A stretch of DNA of 64,000 bases from Aquitalea aquatilis (GCF_005155025.1 NZ_CP039731.1:2976001-3040000); one strand, 5' to 3'. Counted from the stretch's first letter, positions 45,764 to 55,020 are shown. Translations and numbers: made by a program. Notes: generated by a model not told the origin, from the sequence alone.

Positions 45764-45798
45764 AAAAGAAAACGCCGTGGATGGTAAGGCCGCGGCGT
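45764..45798 (-). terminator. Rho-independent terminator of sdaA
   Basis: Minus-strand stem ACGCCGCGG/CCACGGCGT (9 bp, one G-U pair; 45772-45798) followed by TTTTCTTTTA. It ends the sdaA transcript before the vgrG locus. Confidence 0.88.
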
Positions 45799-45823
45799 GT
45801 TGTCTGTTACTACCTGACTCGGT

Positions 45824-47224
45824 TCAACATTCCACTACGTTGACCGGTACTTCGATCACATTGATGGCCAGCCCGCCACGGGCGGTTTCCTTGTATTTGG
45901 TGCTCATGTCGCGGCCGGTGTCGCGCATGGTCTTGATGACGCGGTCCAGCGATACGCAGTGCTGGCCATCGCCGCGCAGCGCCATGCGGGCAGCGTTGAT
46001 GGCCTTGATCGAGGCCATGGCATTGCGTTCGATGCAGGGGACTTGCACCAGGCCGCCGACCGGGTCGCAGGTCAGGCCCAGGTTGTGCTCCATGCCGATT
46101 TCTGCTGCGTTTTCCACCTGTTCCGGCGTACCGCCCATGACTTCAGCCAGTGCACCGGCGGCCATGGAGCAGGCCGAGCCCACTTCGCCTTGGCAACCTA
46201 CTTCCGCCCCGGAAATCGAGGCATTCAGCTTGAACAGGATGCCGATGGCACCGGCGGTCAGCAGGTAGCGCACGATGCCGTCTTCACTGGCACCCGGTAC
46301 AAAGCGCGAATAGTAGTGCATGACTGCCGGGATGATGCCGGCGGCACCGTTGGTGGGGGCGGTGACGACGCGGCCACCGGCGGCATTTTCCTCGTTCACG
46401 GCCAGCGCATACAGATTGACCCAGTCCATTACGGTGAGCGGGTCGCGCAGCGCGGCTTCCGGTGCAGCCAGCAGCTTTTGGTACATATCGGCGGCACGGC
46501 GTTTTACCTTCATGCCGCCAGGCAGAATGCCTTCGCGCTGACAGCCACGTTTGACGCAGGCCTGCATCACCCCCCAGATGGTCAGCAGGTCGCGGCGTAC
46601 TTCTTCCTCGCTGCGCCAGGCCAGTTCGTTTTCCAGCATGATCTGGCTGATGCTTTTGCCTTGCGCCTTGCACAGGGCCAGCAGTTCGGCGGCGGTATTG
46701 AACGGGTGTTTGAGTTCGGTGACGCCGGGCGGTGCAAAGCCGGCTTCGATGGCGGCTTCATCCACGACGAAACCACCCCCCACCGAGTAATAGGCGCGTT
46801 TGGACAGGCTATTGCCGGCGGCGTCGTAGGCTTCGAAGATCATGCCGTTGGGGTGGTAGGGCAGGGTTTTGCGCTTGTGCAGGATCAGGTCTTCGGCCTC
46901 GTTAAAGGCGATATCCTGCTGGCCCAGCAAGTTCAGCCGCTTGCTGCTGCGGATTGCCGTGAGCAGGTCTGGCACGGCATCGGTATCGACCAGGTCGGGC
47001 AGTTCGCCGGCCAGGCCCAGCAGCACGGCGGTATCCGAGCCGTGGCCCTTGCCGGTGGCACCCAGCGAGCCATACATCTCGCTACGCACGCGGCAGGTGG
47101 CGGCCAGCAGGCCGTCTTTTTCCAGCCGTGCGACAAACTGGCGGGCGGCGCGCATGGGGCCGACGGTGTGCGAGCTGGATGGGCCGATGCCAATCTTGAA
47201 CAGGTCGAAAACGCTGATAGCCAT
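45824..47224 (-). CDS. sdaA: L-serine ammonia-lyase
   Basis: A 466-residue single-chain L-serine dehydratase converting serine to pyruvate and ammonia with a [4Fe-4S] cluster. The beta domain opens with [20 protein letters not shown]; the alpha domain carries the cluster-ligand segments [11 protein letters not shown] and GLTCDPVGG and ends at the conserved C-terminal Cys. Its transcript has a ~700-nt leader with a tandem glycine riboswitch, so serine breakdown is tied to glycine level. Confidence 0.96.
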   Translation of the reverse strand: MAISVFDLFKIGIGPSSSHTVGPMRAARQFVARLEKDGLLAATCRVRSEMYGSLGATGKGHGSDTAVLLGLAGELPDLVDTDAVPDLLTAIRSSKRLNLLGQQDIAFNEAEDLILHKRKTLPYHPNGMIFEAYDAAGNSLSKRAYYSVGGGFVVDEAAIEAGFAPPGVTELKHPFNTAAELLALCKAQGKSISQIMLENELAWRSEEEVRRDLLTIWGVMQACVKRGCQREGILPGGMKVKRRAADMYQKLLAAPEAALRDPLTVMDWVNLYALAVNEENAAGGRVVTAPTNGAAGIIPAVMHYYSRFVPGASEDGIVRYLLTAGAIGILFKLNASISGAEVGCQGEVGSACSMAAGALAEVMGGTPEQVENAAEIGMEHNLGLTCDPVGGLVQVPCIERNAMASIKAINAARMALRGDGQHCVSLDRVIKTMRDTGRDMSTKYKETARGGLAINVIEVPVNVVEC

Positions 47225-47544
47225 ATTGCTCTCTTGTCTGCTGCAGGCAGGCCGTTTGGCGGCGCTGCCGGTGTTTCGGGTGCGGGCCGCTCGCTAAAGG
47301 ATGGCCCGTTGATGTGTGTGTCAGCCTGTCATGTTTTGTGCGCGTGGACTGTTCTGCTTCCGGCCATCAGGCGTCGTGAAGCGTCCGGTCCGCTGCTTGT
47401 CCGCGGCGGGATAGGCCGTGGTGCGGGGCTGCTCATGGTGGCTGGCGCAGGGATGACAGGCTGGAGGGGCGGCAGGAGGGCAGGCTCCATCGCTCGCAAA
47501 CCGGGCAGGCCGACGCATGCTGACATGAATGCAGTCACTGCCCC
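47225..47544 (-). other. sdaA leader between riboswitch and start codon
   Basis: About 320 bp between the second aptamer's 3' half and sdaA. It is rich in short G/C inverted repeats and would hold the expression platform. No terminator hairpin with a T run was identified. Confidence 0.55.
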
Positions 47545-47587
47545 CTCTGTCCTTTTGCCTGAGAGATTGCGACAGCGTGGGCTGTCT
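47545..47587 (-). ncRNA. Glycine riboswitch aptamer 2, 3' half
   Basis: Read on the minus strand this contains one complete P3 hairpin copy (GACAGC-CCAC-GCTGTC) followed by CAATCTCTCAGGCAAAAGG and ACAGAG, the conserved 3' end of a glycine aptamer. It is separated from the matching 5' half (47761-47828) by the insert. Confidence 0.85.
47570..47587. repeat. 18-bp direct repeat at the insert edge, copy 1
   Basis: The sequence CGACAGCGTGGGCTGTCT is repeated exactly at 47761-47778, 191 bp away. It corresponds to the P3 hairpin of the riboswitch. Confidence 0.95.
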
Positions 47588-47760
47588 CGGGCTGCTGACA
47601 AAGTAATTTGATAGGATTGCACAGGACCCGGCAAAGCCGGGCCTTCCGGCTCACTGATTGATTCCGCAGCCTTCCTATCTATTCCCAATCCCCCCGCCCT
47701 TGCCCTGCAAGGGAGCCTCGCTTTCTTTTCAGAAAGCGAGAGGGGTTTGTCAACAATCTT
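47588..47760. mobile_element. Structured ~173-bp insert splitting glycine aptamer 2
   Basis: The segment lies between two identical 18-bp copies of the P3 hairpin sequence (47570-47587 and 47761-47778). It contains three perfect hairpins: CCCGGC/GCCGGG (47627-47641), CCCTTGC/GCAAGGG (47697-47713), CTCGCTTTC/GAAAGCGAG (47717-47740). There is no coding capacity. It looks like a small palindromic mobile unit, which is inference. Confidence 0.65.
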
Positions 47761-47778
47761 CGACAGCGTGGGCTGTCT
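47761..47778. repeat. 18-bp direct repeat at the insert edge, copy 2
   Basis: Exact second copy of the 18-mer at 47570-47587. Confidence 0.95.
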
Positions 47779-47828
47779 TTTCCTTCGGCGAGGCCGGGCG
47801 TGGTGGCCCGGTCCTTCTCTCCAGAGAG
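47761..47828 (-). ncRNA. Glycine riboswitch aptamer 2, 5' half
   Basis: On the minus strand: CTCTCTGGAGAG, a P2 hairpin (CCGGGC/GCCCGG), CGCCGAAGGAAAA and a P3 hairpin. Joined to 47545-47587 without the insert and one repeat copy, it makes a canonical glycine aptamer. Confidence 0.85.
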
Positions 47829-47838
47829 CCAGACGACG

Positions 47839-47912
47839 GCGCGGTTCTTTTGCCTGAGAGTTTCTGGGGCGATACCCCTTCGGCGTCACCGCAAAGGTGA
47901 TCTCTCCCGCGC
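47839..47912 (-). ncRNA. Glycine riboswitch aptamer 1 (intact)
   Basis: On the minus strand: P1 GCGCGG..CCGCGC, GGGAGAGATCACC, the CGCCGAAGGGG core, and AAACTCTCAGGCAAAAG, all matching the glycine riboswitch consensus. It is the first aptamer of the tandem pair that controls sdaA. Confidence 0.95.
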
Positions 47913-47933
47913 CATCCAGTACGGCTGGCTGGC

Positions 47934-47962
47934 ACTGTAGATAAGCTGCCCAAGCCTGTCAA
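47934..47962 (-). promoter_or_regulatory. Sigma-70 promoter of the riboswitch-sdaA transcript
   Basis: On the minus strand, a perfect TTGACA (complement of 47957-47962), a 17-bp spacer and TACAGT (complement of 47934-47939) lie about 22 bp before aptamer 1. Confidence 0.8.
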
Positions 47963-48067
47963 CGCCAATATTGGCGCGTGTTTCAATGTGCAGTTGCAGC
48001 ATGCGGATGGCAATAAAAAAGAGCTGCGCGCAGTGCGGGCAGCTCGGCAAGGAGAATGGTGGAAAAA

Positions 48068-48709
48068 CTAGTTGGCGACGGTAAAGCGCTGGCGGCTGTG
48101 GCGTGACGTTTCCACCTCGTCGGCGATGGCTACGGCGAGGTCGGCCACGCTGATGCCGGCTGGTGCTTCACCATCCATCAGCAGCTCTTCGCCACCCACG
48201 CGGTACTGGCCGCTGCGCTCGCCCGGTGCCAGCAGGGCTGGCGGCGACAGGAATACCCAGTCCAGTACAGTCTCGCTGCGCAGGCTATCGAGTGCCTGGC
48301 GTGCGCCTTCGGCCCCTTCCTTGTATTCGGCAGGGAAGTGCGGGGTGTCGATCAGTTGCAGGCCCGGTGCCACGAACAGGCTGCCGGCACCGCCCACCTC
48401 CAGAAAGCGTGTCACCCCGGCCTGCTTCACCCCGGCGACGATGGCGTCATGCCCCTGAATGAACAGGGTGCGAATGTCGCTCTTGTCCCAGCCGGGGTTG
48501 AAGGCGCTGATCGCGACGTCGTGGCCGGCGACGGCGCTGGCAATGGCGGCGGCGTCATAGGCATCGGCCTTGATGGCCTGCAGTTGCGCATGCTGGGGCA
48601 GGCGTTCCGGACGGCTGACGATGGCGGTAACTTGATGCTGGCGGGCCAGCAGCTCTTGCAGAATGGCCGAGCCAACAAAACCGGTAGCGCCGATCAGTGC
48701 GATTTTCAT
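48068..48709 (-). CDS. NmrA-like NAD(P)-binding protein
   Basis: A 213-residue Rossmann-fold protein of the atypical SDR/NmrA group: GATGFVGSAI nucleotide-binding loop near residue 7, VSRPERLP, and a YKEGAEGARQALDSLR helix. The start at 48709 has AGGAAAG upstream; the longer frame from 48763 does not. Members are redox-responsive or epimerase-like, and the substrate is unknown. It is divergent from a LysR gene with a 102-bp shared region, suggesting that the regulator controls it. Confidence 0.88.
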   Translation of the reverse strand: MKIALIGATGFVGSAILQELLARQHQVTAIVSRPERLPQHAQLQAIKADAYDAAAIASAVAGHDVAISAFNPGWDKSDIRTLFIQGHDAIVAGVKQAGVTRFLEVGGAGSLFVAPGLQLIDTPHFPAEYKEGAEGARQALDSLRSETVLDWVFLSPPALLAPGERSGQYRVGGEELLMDGEAPAGISVADLAVAIADEVETSRHSRQRFTVAN

Positions 48710-48784
48710 TTTGCTTTCCTTTCGATAGTGGATGGAAGCAACTGTAATCGCTTGCGAATCCACTGATAATCCGTCAATACTGGC

Positions 48785-48808
48785 ATTAATAAATTAGCTG
48801 GACTTAAT
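48785..48808. promoter_or_regulatory. Inverted repeat in the NmrA/LysR divergent region
   Basis: ATTAA-N14-TTAAT lies immediately before the LysR start codon, in a region that is AT-rich compared with its surroundings. A LysR-type regulator could bind here; this is a positional inference. Confidence 0.45.
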
Positions 48809-48811
48809 AAT

Positions 48812-49717
48812 ATGGAAATGTTGCGGCGTATGGCGGTGTTTGCCACCGTGGTGGAGCAGGGCTCGATGATTGCCGCCTCACGCGAGTTGGGCATGACCCC
48901 GTCGGCGGTGAGCCAGCACATCAGCAAGCTGGAGGCCGAGCATGGCGTGTCCTTATTGCACCGGACCACACGCAGCCTGACCCTGACTGAGGCGGGCAGC
49001 CTGTTTTACCAGGGCTGTGCCGATATGCTGGCCGCCGCGCGCCTGGCCGAGCAACGGCTGAGCGAGCTGCGTGATGCGCCGGTGGGCGAATTGCGGCTGG
49101 CGGCTCCCACCGGCTTTGCCGGCCCGATGCTGACTGAGGCGCTGGCGCCCTTGCTGGCGGCCCATCCCCGGCTCAGTTTGAAGCTGTTCTTCCATGACGA
49201 GATGATCGATCTGGTACAGCACCGTATCGATCTGGCTCTGCGTGCGGGCGACTTGAAAGACTCCAGTCTGGTGGCGCGTCATCTGGCCGACTGGGATAGC
49301 GTGCTGTGTGCTGCACCAGCCTATCTGGCCCGCCATGCGCCGATTACCCAGCCGCAGCAGCTGACGGAACACCAATGGGTGATGCTGGATCACGAACGCA
49401 GCCAGAGCTGGCTGAGCATGGAAAATGCAGAAGGGGTGGTAGTACGGCCCGAGGTGGGTGTGCGGGTCAGCAGCAATAATATCCTGGCGGCGCGCCAGTT
49501 CGTGCTGGCCGGCATGGGCTTGTCTATCCAGCCGGAGCCGGAAATCAGGCAGGAGCTGGCCGATGGCCGCTTGCTACGCATCCTGCCCGAGTGGCGCTTG
49601 CCGGCGCTGGGCATTTACGTGGTAACGCCCAGGCGCGATGCGCAGCCAGCCAAGGTGCGCTATGCCATCGACGCACTGCGCCAGCGCATGCAACACCGCC
49701 CCGCCGTGGCGGCGTAA
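48812..49717 (+). CDS. LysR-family transcriptional regulator
   Basis: A 301-residue LysR regulator: N-terminal winged helix (MAVFATVVEQGSMIAASREL, MTPSAVSQHISKLEAEHGV) and an effector-binding domain. It resembles the CrgA/DsdC-like class often found divergent from NmrA or quinone-reductase-like genes, as here. Effector unknown. Confidence 0.92.
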   Translation: MEMLRRMAVFATVVEQGSMIAASRELGMTPSAVSQHISKLEAEHGVSLLHRTTRSLTLTEAGSLFYQGCADMLAAARLAEQRLSELRDAPVGELRLAAPTGFAGPMLTEALAPLLAAHPRLSLKLFFHDEMIDLVQHRIDLALRAGDLKDSSLVARHLADWDSVLCAAPAYLARHAPITQPQQLTEHQWVMLDHERSQSWLSMENAEGVVVRPEVGVRVSSNNILAARQFVLAGMGLSIQPEPEIRQELADGRLLRILPEWRLPALGIYVVTPRRDAQPAKVRYAIDALRQRMQHRPAVAA

Positions 49718-49752
49718 GCGGCTTGCGTGACAGCCACGGCTGTTGCGCTGAT

Positions 49753-50859
49753 TTAGATCTTGTTGTTACAAGGCTGCTGTTCCAGCTGGGTCAGCAAATC
49801 CATCACCTGATCGGATGCTTCTTCCATGCGTTGCAGTGCCTGTCTGGCCTTGGCGAAATCCTTGGCGTGGAAGGCGTTCAGTGCCTCCTTGCCGGCGTTG
49901 TGCACATTGGCATGCGGGGTTTCCAGCTGCATGAACTGGCTGTTGCCCTTGCATTCCTGCGCGCCACGACCTTCGTAATACCACTTGCCCAGACGGCAAT
50001 GCTGGTGCGAGGACACCTTGTCTGCCGCCAGGTCGTGGTAGCCGATGAAGGCTTTGTAGATGTCCAGCTTGAACACCACATGGTCGAGCTTGACCACCTC
50101 CATGAAGCTGGTATTGGTGCCCTGGGCGATGACCCGCGCCATCTGCTCGCTGACATCCACCATGCTGCGGATGGCGGCGGCGGTTTCCAGCCCGGTATTG
50201 CGGTAGCCGGCCACTTGCCCGGCCGCTTCGGTGACTTGCAGCTTGGTGCTGAGCGAGGCGCTTTCCACATCGCTGACCAGGGTGGAAATCTCATTGGTGG
50301 CATTGGCCGTGCGCTCGGCCAGCTTGCGCACCTCGTCGGCCACCACGGCAAAGCCGCGGCCCTGTTCGCCGGCACGGGCGGCCTCGATGGCCGCATTCAG
50401 CGCCAGCAGATTGGTCTGCTCGGCGACATCCTTGATCAACTGCACAAACTGGCGGATCTGGCTGGTCTTGCTATTGAGCGAATCCATGGATTCGGCGGTT
50501 TTCTGCTGGGCCTGGGCGATTTCGTCGAAGCTGTGTGCCAGCGTATCCACCGCGCCACGGGTGTGGTGCAGGGTGGTGACCGCATCGGCGGCTGCGCCGA
50601 AATTGCTTTCCATCAGTGCCGCCAGTTCGGCAAAGGAACCACGAATGCTGGCCAGGCTGATGCAGAAATCGCCAAAGGGCTCGACATAGCTTTGATTGCG
50701 CTGGGTCTGGTTCTGTTGAGTGCTGATCTGCTGTTCGGCCTGCTGGCGTGCCTGTTCGCTGTCCTGTAACTGGCGCTGGCTGTGTTGCAGCGCGTTTTCC
50801 AGTTCTGTTACCCGATCCTGCAGTTGCTGTATGCGCTTTTTGTTGCCTGATCCAAACAT
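49753..50859 (-). CDS. Soluble chemoreceptor with CZB zinc-binding domain
   Basis: A 368-residue cytoplasmic MCP without membrane segments: N-terminal coiled coil (residues 1-60), signalling hairpin with [20 protein letters not shown] (147-166), and a C-terminal CZB domain (257-325) with the His260, Cys288, His316 and His320 zinc ligands around [13 protein letters not shown] receptors sense zinc availability or oxidants such as HOCl by the zinc-thiolate site in known cases. There is no clear promoter motif. Confidence 0.92.
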   Translation of the reverse strand: MFGSGNKKRIQQLQDRVTELENALQHSQRQLQDSEQARQQAEQQISTQQNQTQRNQSYVEPFGDFCISLASIRGSFAELAALMESNFGAAADAVTTLHHTRGAVDTLAHSFDEIAQAQQKTAESMDSLNSKTSQIRQFVQLIKDVAEQTNLLALNAAIEAARAGEQGRGFAVVADEVRKLAERTANATNEISTLVSDVESASLSTKLQVTEAAGQVAGYRNTGLETAAAIRSMVDVSEQMARVIAQGTNTSFMEVVKLDHVVFKLDIYKAFIGYHDLAADKVSSHQHCRLGKWYYEGRGAQECKGNSQFMQLETPHANVHNAGKEALNAFHAKDFAKARQALQRMEEASDQVMDLLTQLEQQPCNNKI

Positions 50860-51239
50860 TCTTTGATATCTCCCGGATGCCCAGCTTGTTTTATTTGAAG
50901 ACTGATTGATTCATTTTAAACACTCTACCGTGTTTTTTCCGTGTCTGGCAAAGACAAGGCCACTCGCCGCAAGCCGGCGCGGCTAATCGAAACGCAATTT
51001 TCTTGTGATTGACCGCTATTTTTTTAAATTCAATGCTTTAAATGATAAAGACGGCAGGCTGAGTGGTCTTTGCGTCATGTCATATGATTTTCATAAACCC
51101 GCGGTGGTGTTTTCCCTGGCGCTGGTTGGTCAATTGCTAGTTTTTGATAAGTAATGCGTTTTTTCTTGCTTAGTTTTGCGGGGACGGCTTGCTAGATTGG
51201 TGTGCATCAACAAAACCCACACCATTACTGGAATCTGCG
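50860..51239. other. AT-rich divergent region between the CZB receptor and tauA
   Basis: A 380-bp region with strong A/T tracts (ATTTTTTTAAATTC near 51029) between two divergently transcribed genes. It must hold both promoters, and a CysB/TauR-type activator site is expected upstream of tauA; none could be placed with confidence. No gene seen. Confidence 0.55.
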
Positions 51240-52229
51240 ATGAACTACGCCAAACTGCCCCGTCTTACCCTGATTGCTGCCTCGCTCACCCTGCTCAGCG
51301 GTCTTGCACTGGCTGCCGATGCCGTGACCATTGCCTACCAGACCGGCATTGATCCCACCAAGATCCCGCAGGCCGATGGTGCTTATGAAAAGGCCACCGG
51401 CAGCCAGATCAACTGGCGCAAGTTTGAAAGTGGTTCGGAAGTGATTGCCGCCGTGGCTTCCGGCGATGTGGTGATTGGCAATCTGGGTTCCAGCCCGCTG
51501 GCCGCAGCGGCCAGTCGCGGTCTGCCGATTGTGACCTTCCTGGTGGCCGACGAAATTGGTGATGCCGAGGCGCTGGTGGTGCGCAATGGCAGCAAGATCA
51601 ACACGCCGCAAGACCTGATCGGCAAAAAGGTGGCGGTGCCTTATGTGTCCACCACCCATTACAGCCTGCTGGCCTCGCTGAAGCACTGGAAGGTCGATCC
51701 GACCAAGGTCAATGTGCTGAACCTGCGCCCCAGTGAAATCACCGCTGCCTGGCAGCGTGGCGACATCGATGCCGCCTATGTGTGGGACCCGGCACTGGGC
51801 AAGATCAAGGCTAATGGCAAGGTGCTGACCAGTTCGGCCCAGGTATCGAAGTGGGGTGCGCCCACTTACGATATCTGGATCGTGCGCAAGGACTTTGCCG
51901 CGGCCCACCCGGAATTCGTCAACAAGTTTGCCAAGGTATCGCTGGATGCCATCGCCGGCTATGTGGCCAATCCCAAGGCCTTTATCGCGAACAAGGACAA
52001 TATCGACAAGATCAGCCGCCTGACCGGCGCGGCCCCGGCCGATGTGGTGCTGGGCTTGCAGGGTAACCGCTTCCTCACCCAGAAAGACCAGGTCGCCCTG
52101 TTGCAGAAGCCTTTCGTGCAGGCGGTGGCCAATACCGCGGCCTTCCTCAAGTCGCAGGGCAAGGTGGAATCGCTGCAGCCTGATTACAGCCCCTATGTGA
52201 GCAACCAGTACGTCAAGGCGGCGAAGTAA
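51240..52229 (+). CDS. tauA: Taurine ABC transporter substrate-binding protein
   Basis: A 329-residue periplasmic TauA with a signal peptide (LTLIAASLTLLSGLALA, cleavage near residue 25). The AYQTGIDPTKIPQADGAYEK opening, GNLGSSPLAAAASRGLP and YVWDPALGKI segments match TauA. The start at 51240 is chosen because the signal peptide begins there. It heads tauABCD for taurine uptake and use as a sulfur source; tauB follows after 3 bp. Confidence 0.94.
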   Translation: MNYAKLPRLTLIAASLTLLSGLALAADAVTIAYQTGIDPTKIPQADGAYEKATGSQINWRKFESGSEVIAAVASGDVVIGNLGSSPLAAAASRGLPIVTFLVADEIGDAEALVVRNGSKINTPQDLIGKKVAVPYVSTTHYSLLASLKHWKVDPTKVNVLNLRPSEITAAWQRGDIDAAYVWDPALGKIKANGKVLTSSAQVSKWGAPTYDIWIVRKDFAAAHPEFVNKFAKVSLDAIAGYVANPKAFIANKDNIDKISRLTGAAPADVVLGLQGNRFLTQKDQVALLQKPFVQAVANTAAFLKSQGKVESLQPDYSPYVSNQYVKAAK

Positions 52230-52232
52230 ACC

Positions 52233-53024
52233 ATGTCCAGCCTGTCTGCCAACAAGGTCACGGTGCGCTATCCCGGCCAGACCCGCCCGGCCCTGGCCGG
52301 GGTGTCGCTGGATATCGGCCCGGACGACCTCACCGTCGCGCTGGGTCCGTCCGGCTGCGGCAAGACCACCTTGCTCAACCTGTTCGCCGGTTTTGTTAAG
52401 CCCGATAGCGGTACGGTCAGCTTTGCCGGCCAGCCGGTGACGGGGCCGGGGGCCGAGCGGGCGGTGGTGTTTCAGCACGATGCCTTGCTGCCCTGGCTGA
52501 ACGTGCGTGACAACGTGGCTTTTGGCCTGCGTCTGCAAGGGGTGGCCAAGGCCGAGCGGCTGGCCCGTGCCGACGAAGTGCTGGCACTGGTCGACCTGCC
52601 GGAGGCTGGCAGCCGTTACAGCTGGCAGCTGTCCGGCGGGCAACGCCAGCGGGTGGGCATTGCCCGTGCGCTGGCCAGTCATTCGCAAGTGCTGCTGATG
52701 GACGAACCGTTTGGCGCGCTGGATGCCTTTACCCGCGAGCAGATGCAGGAGCTGCTGCTGAAAGTGTGGCAGCAGGCGCACCGCCGTATTTTTCTGATTA
52801 CCCACGATATCGAAGAGGCGCTGTTTCTGGCCACCGAACTGGTACTGATGTCGCCAGGGCCGGGGCGCATCGTCGAGACGCTGCGTCCTGGTTTCAGTCA
52901 GCGTTACCGTGCCGGCGAGTCGGCGCGTGCCATCAAGTCGGACCCGGCCTTTATCGCCCTGCGCGAACAGCTGCTGGCCACGCTGTTTGATCACCGGCGC
53001 AAGCCGGAGGAGGAGCTTGCATGA
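52233..53024 (+). CDS. tauB: Taurine ABC transporter ATPase
   Basis: A 263-residue ABC ATPase: Walker A GPSGCGKT (residues about 35-42), Q-loop [12 protein letters not shown], signature LSGGQRQR, Walker [13 protein letters not shown] and the His switch ITHDIEEA. It energises taurine uptake together with TauC. Its stop overlaps the tauC ATG (ATGA). Confidence 0.95.
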   Translation: MSSLSANKVTVRYPGQTRPALAGVSLDIGPDDLTVALGPSGCGKTTLLNLFAGFVKPDSGTVSFAGQPVTGPGAERAVVFQHDALLPWLNVRDNVAFGLRLQGVAKAERLARADEVLALVDLPEAGSRYSWQLSGGQRQRVGIARALASHSQVLLMDEPFGALDAFTREQMQELLLKVWQQAHRRIFLITHDIEEALFLATELVLMSPGPGRIVETLRPGFSQRYRAGESARAIKSDPAFIALREQLLATLFDHRRKPEEELA

Positions 53025-53899
53025 ATACGCTGGAAACTTCACTGGAACAACGGCTGGTGGCGGTTGCCCCGACGGTGGTGCCGGACGAGATTGCACCAGA
53101 GGCCGCAGCGTTAAGTCGTGGGGTATGGACACAATATCGCCGTGGCTGGCTCAGCGGCATCAGCCTGCTGAGCCTGCTGGCGCTGTGGTGGGGGCTGTCG
53201 CATAGCGGGCTGGTACCGGCATTGTTTCTGCCCGCGCCGGAGGCGGTGCTGGCCAAACTGGTGACGGTCAGCACGCAGGGTTTCATGGATGCCACGCTGT
53301 GGCAGCACCTGGCAGCCAGCCTGCAGCGCATTGTGCTGGCCCTGGTGGCCGCGGTGCTGCTGGGTATCCCGCTGGGGGTGCTGATGGGCGTCAGTCCGGT
53401 GGCGCGCGGTCTGCTCGATCCGCTGATCGAAGCCTATCGCCCGGTGCCGCCGCTGGCCTATCTGCCGCTGATCGTGATCTGGTTCGGCATTGGCGAATTG
53501 TCCAAGGTGCTGCTGATTTTCCTGGCGGTACTGGCCCCGGTCATCATCGCCACCAGCCATGGGGTGGCGCAGGTCAGCCGCAACCGTTTGCGTGCGGCGC
53601 AGACGCTGGGCGCCAGCCGTCGCCAGTTGCTGTGGTTTGTCATCCTGCCGGAAGCGCTGCCGGAAATTCTCACCGGCATCCGCATCGGCCTGGGTACCGG
53701 CTGGTCCACCTTGGTGGCCGCTGAGCTGGTAGCCGCCACCCGTGGGCTGGGTTTCATGGTGCAGTCTGCCGCCCAGTTTCTGGTGACCGACGTGGTGATT
53801 CTGGGCATCGTGGTGATCGCCGTCATCGCCTTTGCGCTGGAGCTGGGGCTGCGGCTGCTGCAACGCCGTCTGGCTCCCTGGCATGGCCAGCAGGATTAA
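53021..53899 (+). CDS. tauC: Taurine ABC transporter permease
   Basis: A 292-residue inner-membrane permease with about six membrane segments after an N-terminal cytoplasmic stretch. The EAA loop that docks on the ATPase is visible as [20 protein letters not shown] followed by [17 protein letters not shown]. It is translationally coupled to tauB and 54 bp ahead of tauD. Confidence 0.95.
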   Translation: MNTLETSLEQRLVAVAPTVVPDEIAPEAAALSRGVWTQYRRGWLSGISLLSLLALWWGLSHSGLVPALFLPAPEAVLAKLVTVSTQGFMDATLWQHLAASLQRIVLALVAAVLLGIPLGVLMGVSPVARGLLDPLIEAYRPVPPLAYLPLIVIWFGIGELSKVLLIFLAVLAPVIIATSHGVAQVSRNRLRAAQTLGASRRQLLWFVILPEALPEILTGIRIGLGTGWSTLVAAELVAATRGLGFMVQSAAQFLVTDVVILGIVVIAVIAFALELGLRLLQRRLAPWHGQQD

Positions 53900-53953
53900 C
53901 TTTAGCGCCACTGCCGTGTGGTGGTGGCCACGACTGAATGATGCAAGGAATAC

Positions 53954-54790
53954 ATGATGAGTTTGACGCTTACCCGTTTGTCCCCGGCGCTGGGAGCGAT
54001 TGTCGAGGGCGTGGATCTGGCGCAGCCGCTGACCGACAGCCTGCAGCAGGAATTACGCCAGGCCCTGCTGCAGCATCAGGTGCTGTTCTTCCGTAACCAG
54101 GACATCAGCCCGCGCCAGCAGCGCGACTTTGCCGCCCGCTTCGGCGATCTGCACACCCACCCCATCTACCCGCAGCACCCGGATGCGCCGCAGGTGATGA
54201 TTCTGGATACCGACGCGTTCGACCTGAAAGACAATGCGATCTGGCACACCGATGTCACCTTCATCGAAACCCCGCCGGCCGCCGCCGTATTGGCCGCCCG
54301 CCAGTTGCCAGAGTTTGGTGGCGATACGCTGTGGGCCAGCAGCTTTGCTGCCTGGGATGCGCTGTCTGACCGCCTGAAAGTCTTGCTGGAAGGGCTGACC
54401 GCCACCCATGACTTTACCAAGACCTTCCCGCTCAAACGCTTTGGCCTGACGCCGGCCGACCGGGAAAAGTGGGAGCAGACCCGGCGTGACAATCCGCCGC
54501 TGAGCCACCCGGTGGTGCGTACCCATCCGGAAAGCGGACGCAAGGGTTTGTTCGTCAATGGCGGCTTCACCACCGAAATCAACGAGCTGCCGGAAGAAGA
54601 AAGTGCTGCCTTGCTGGCTTTCCTGCTGGCCCATCAGGCGCGGCCGGAATTCACCATCCGCTGGCGCTGGCAGGCCGGCGATGTGGCCTTCTGGGACAAT
54701 CGCTCCACCAGCCATTACGCGGTGGACGACTATCGTCCGACGCGCCGCATCATGCACCGGGCCACGATTCTGGGTGACAAGCCCTTTTAA
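53954..54790 (+). CDS. tauD: Taurine dioxygenase
   Basis: A 278-residue Fe(II)/2-oxoglutarate dioxygenase that converts taurine to sulfite and aminoacetaldehyde. The metal triad is His98, Asp100 (WHTDVTF) and His254 (STSHYAVDD), and Arg265 binds 2-oxoglutarate. The start has AAGGA upstream; ATG at 53957 is an alternative. It ends the tau operon; the MITE-like copy B begins at its stop codon. Confidence 0.95.
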   Translation: MMSLTLTRLSPALGAIVEGVDLAQPLTDSLQQELRQALLQHQVLFFRNQDISPRQQRDFAARFGDLHTHPIYPQHPDAPQVMILDTDAFDLKDNAIWHTDVTFIETPPAAAVLAARQLPEFGGDTLWASSFAAWDALSDRLKVLLEGLTATHDFTKTFPLKRFGLTPADREKWEQTRRDNPPLSHPVVRTHPESGRKGLFVNGGFTTEINELPEEESAALLAFLLAHQARPEFTIRWRWQAGDVAFWDNRSTSHYAVDDYRPTRRIMHRATILGDKPF

Positions 54791-54951
54791 GAGCCAGTCC
54801 ATAGCCTGCTGGATTTAGTCGAAATGGGGTGATACTGCGTTAAAAACGCCTGCGGAATACTCATTTACGCCATGTAAACTCCGCTTCCCCACTTCTTTCC
54901 GGTCGTTTTCGCCTTGTCTCACTCTCGCTCGCGAGACTCTGAACAGGCTCT
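54790..54951. mobile_element. MITE-like repeat, copy B (162 bp)
   Basis: Homologous to 29272-29434 over the full length. The ends are AGAGCCAGTCCA and TGAACAGGCTCT (imperfect 12-bp inverted repeat), and an inner TTTAC/GTAAA inverted repeat is kept. The left end starts at the last base of the tauD stop codon. There is no coding capacity. Confidence 0.75.
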
Positions 54952-54967
54952 AGTGTTCTCGGTCGGA

Positions 54968-54997
54968 AAATAAAAAAGCCACCCTGCGGGGTGGCTT
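54968..54997 (-). terminator. Rho-independent terminator of dbpA
   Basis: Minus-strand 8-bp stem AAGCCACC/GGTGGCTT with a 6-nt loop (54976-54997), followed by TTTTATTTTCC. It lies just beyond the dbpA stop. Confidence 0.93.
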
Positions 54998-55020
54998 GTG
55001 CATGGCTGGCAGCTGGGCGC

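Noticed and set aside
51225-53132. 635-codon minus-strand open frame across tauA and tauB
   Set aside because: The sense genes are clearly recognised, and the antisense product looks like composition-driven shadow sequence rich in Gln, Arg, His and Gly.
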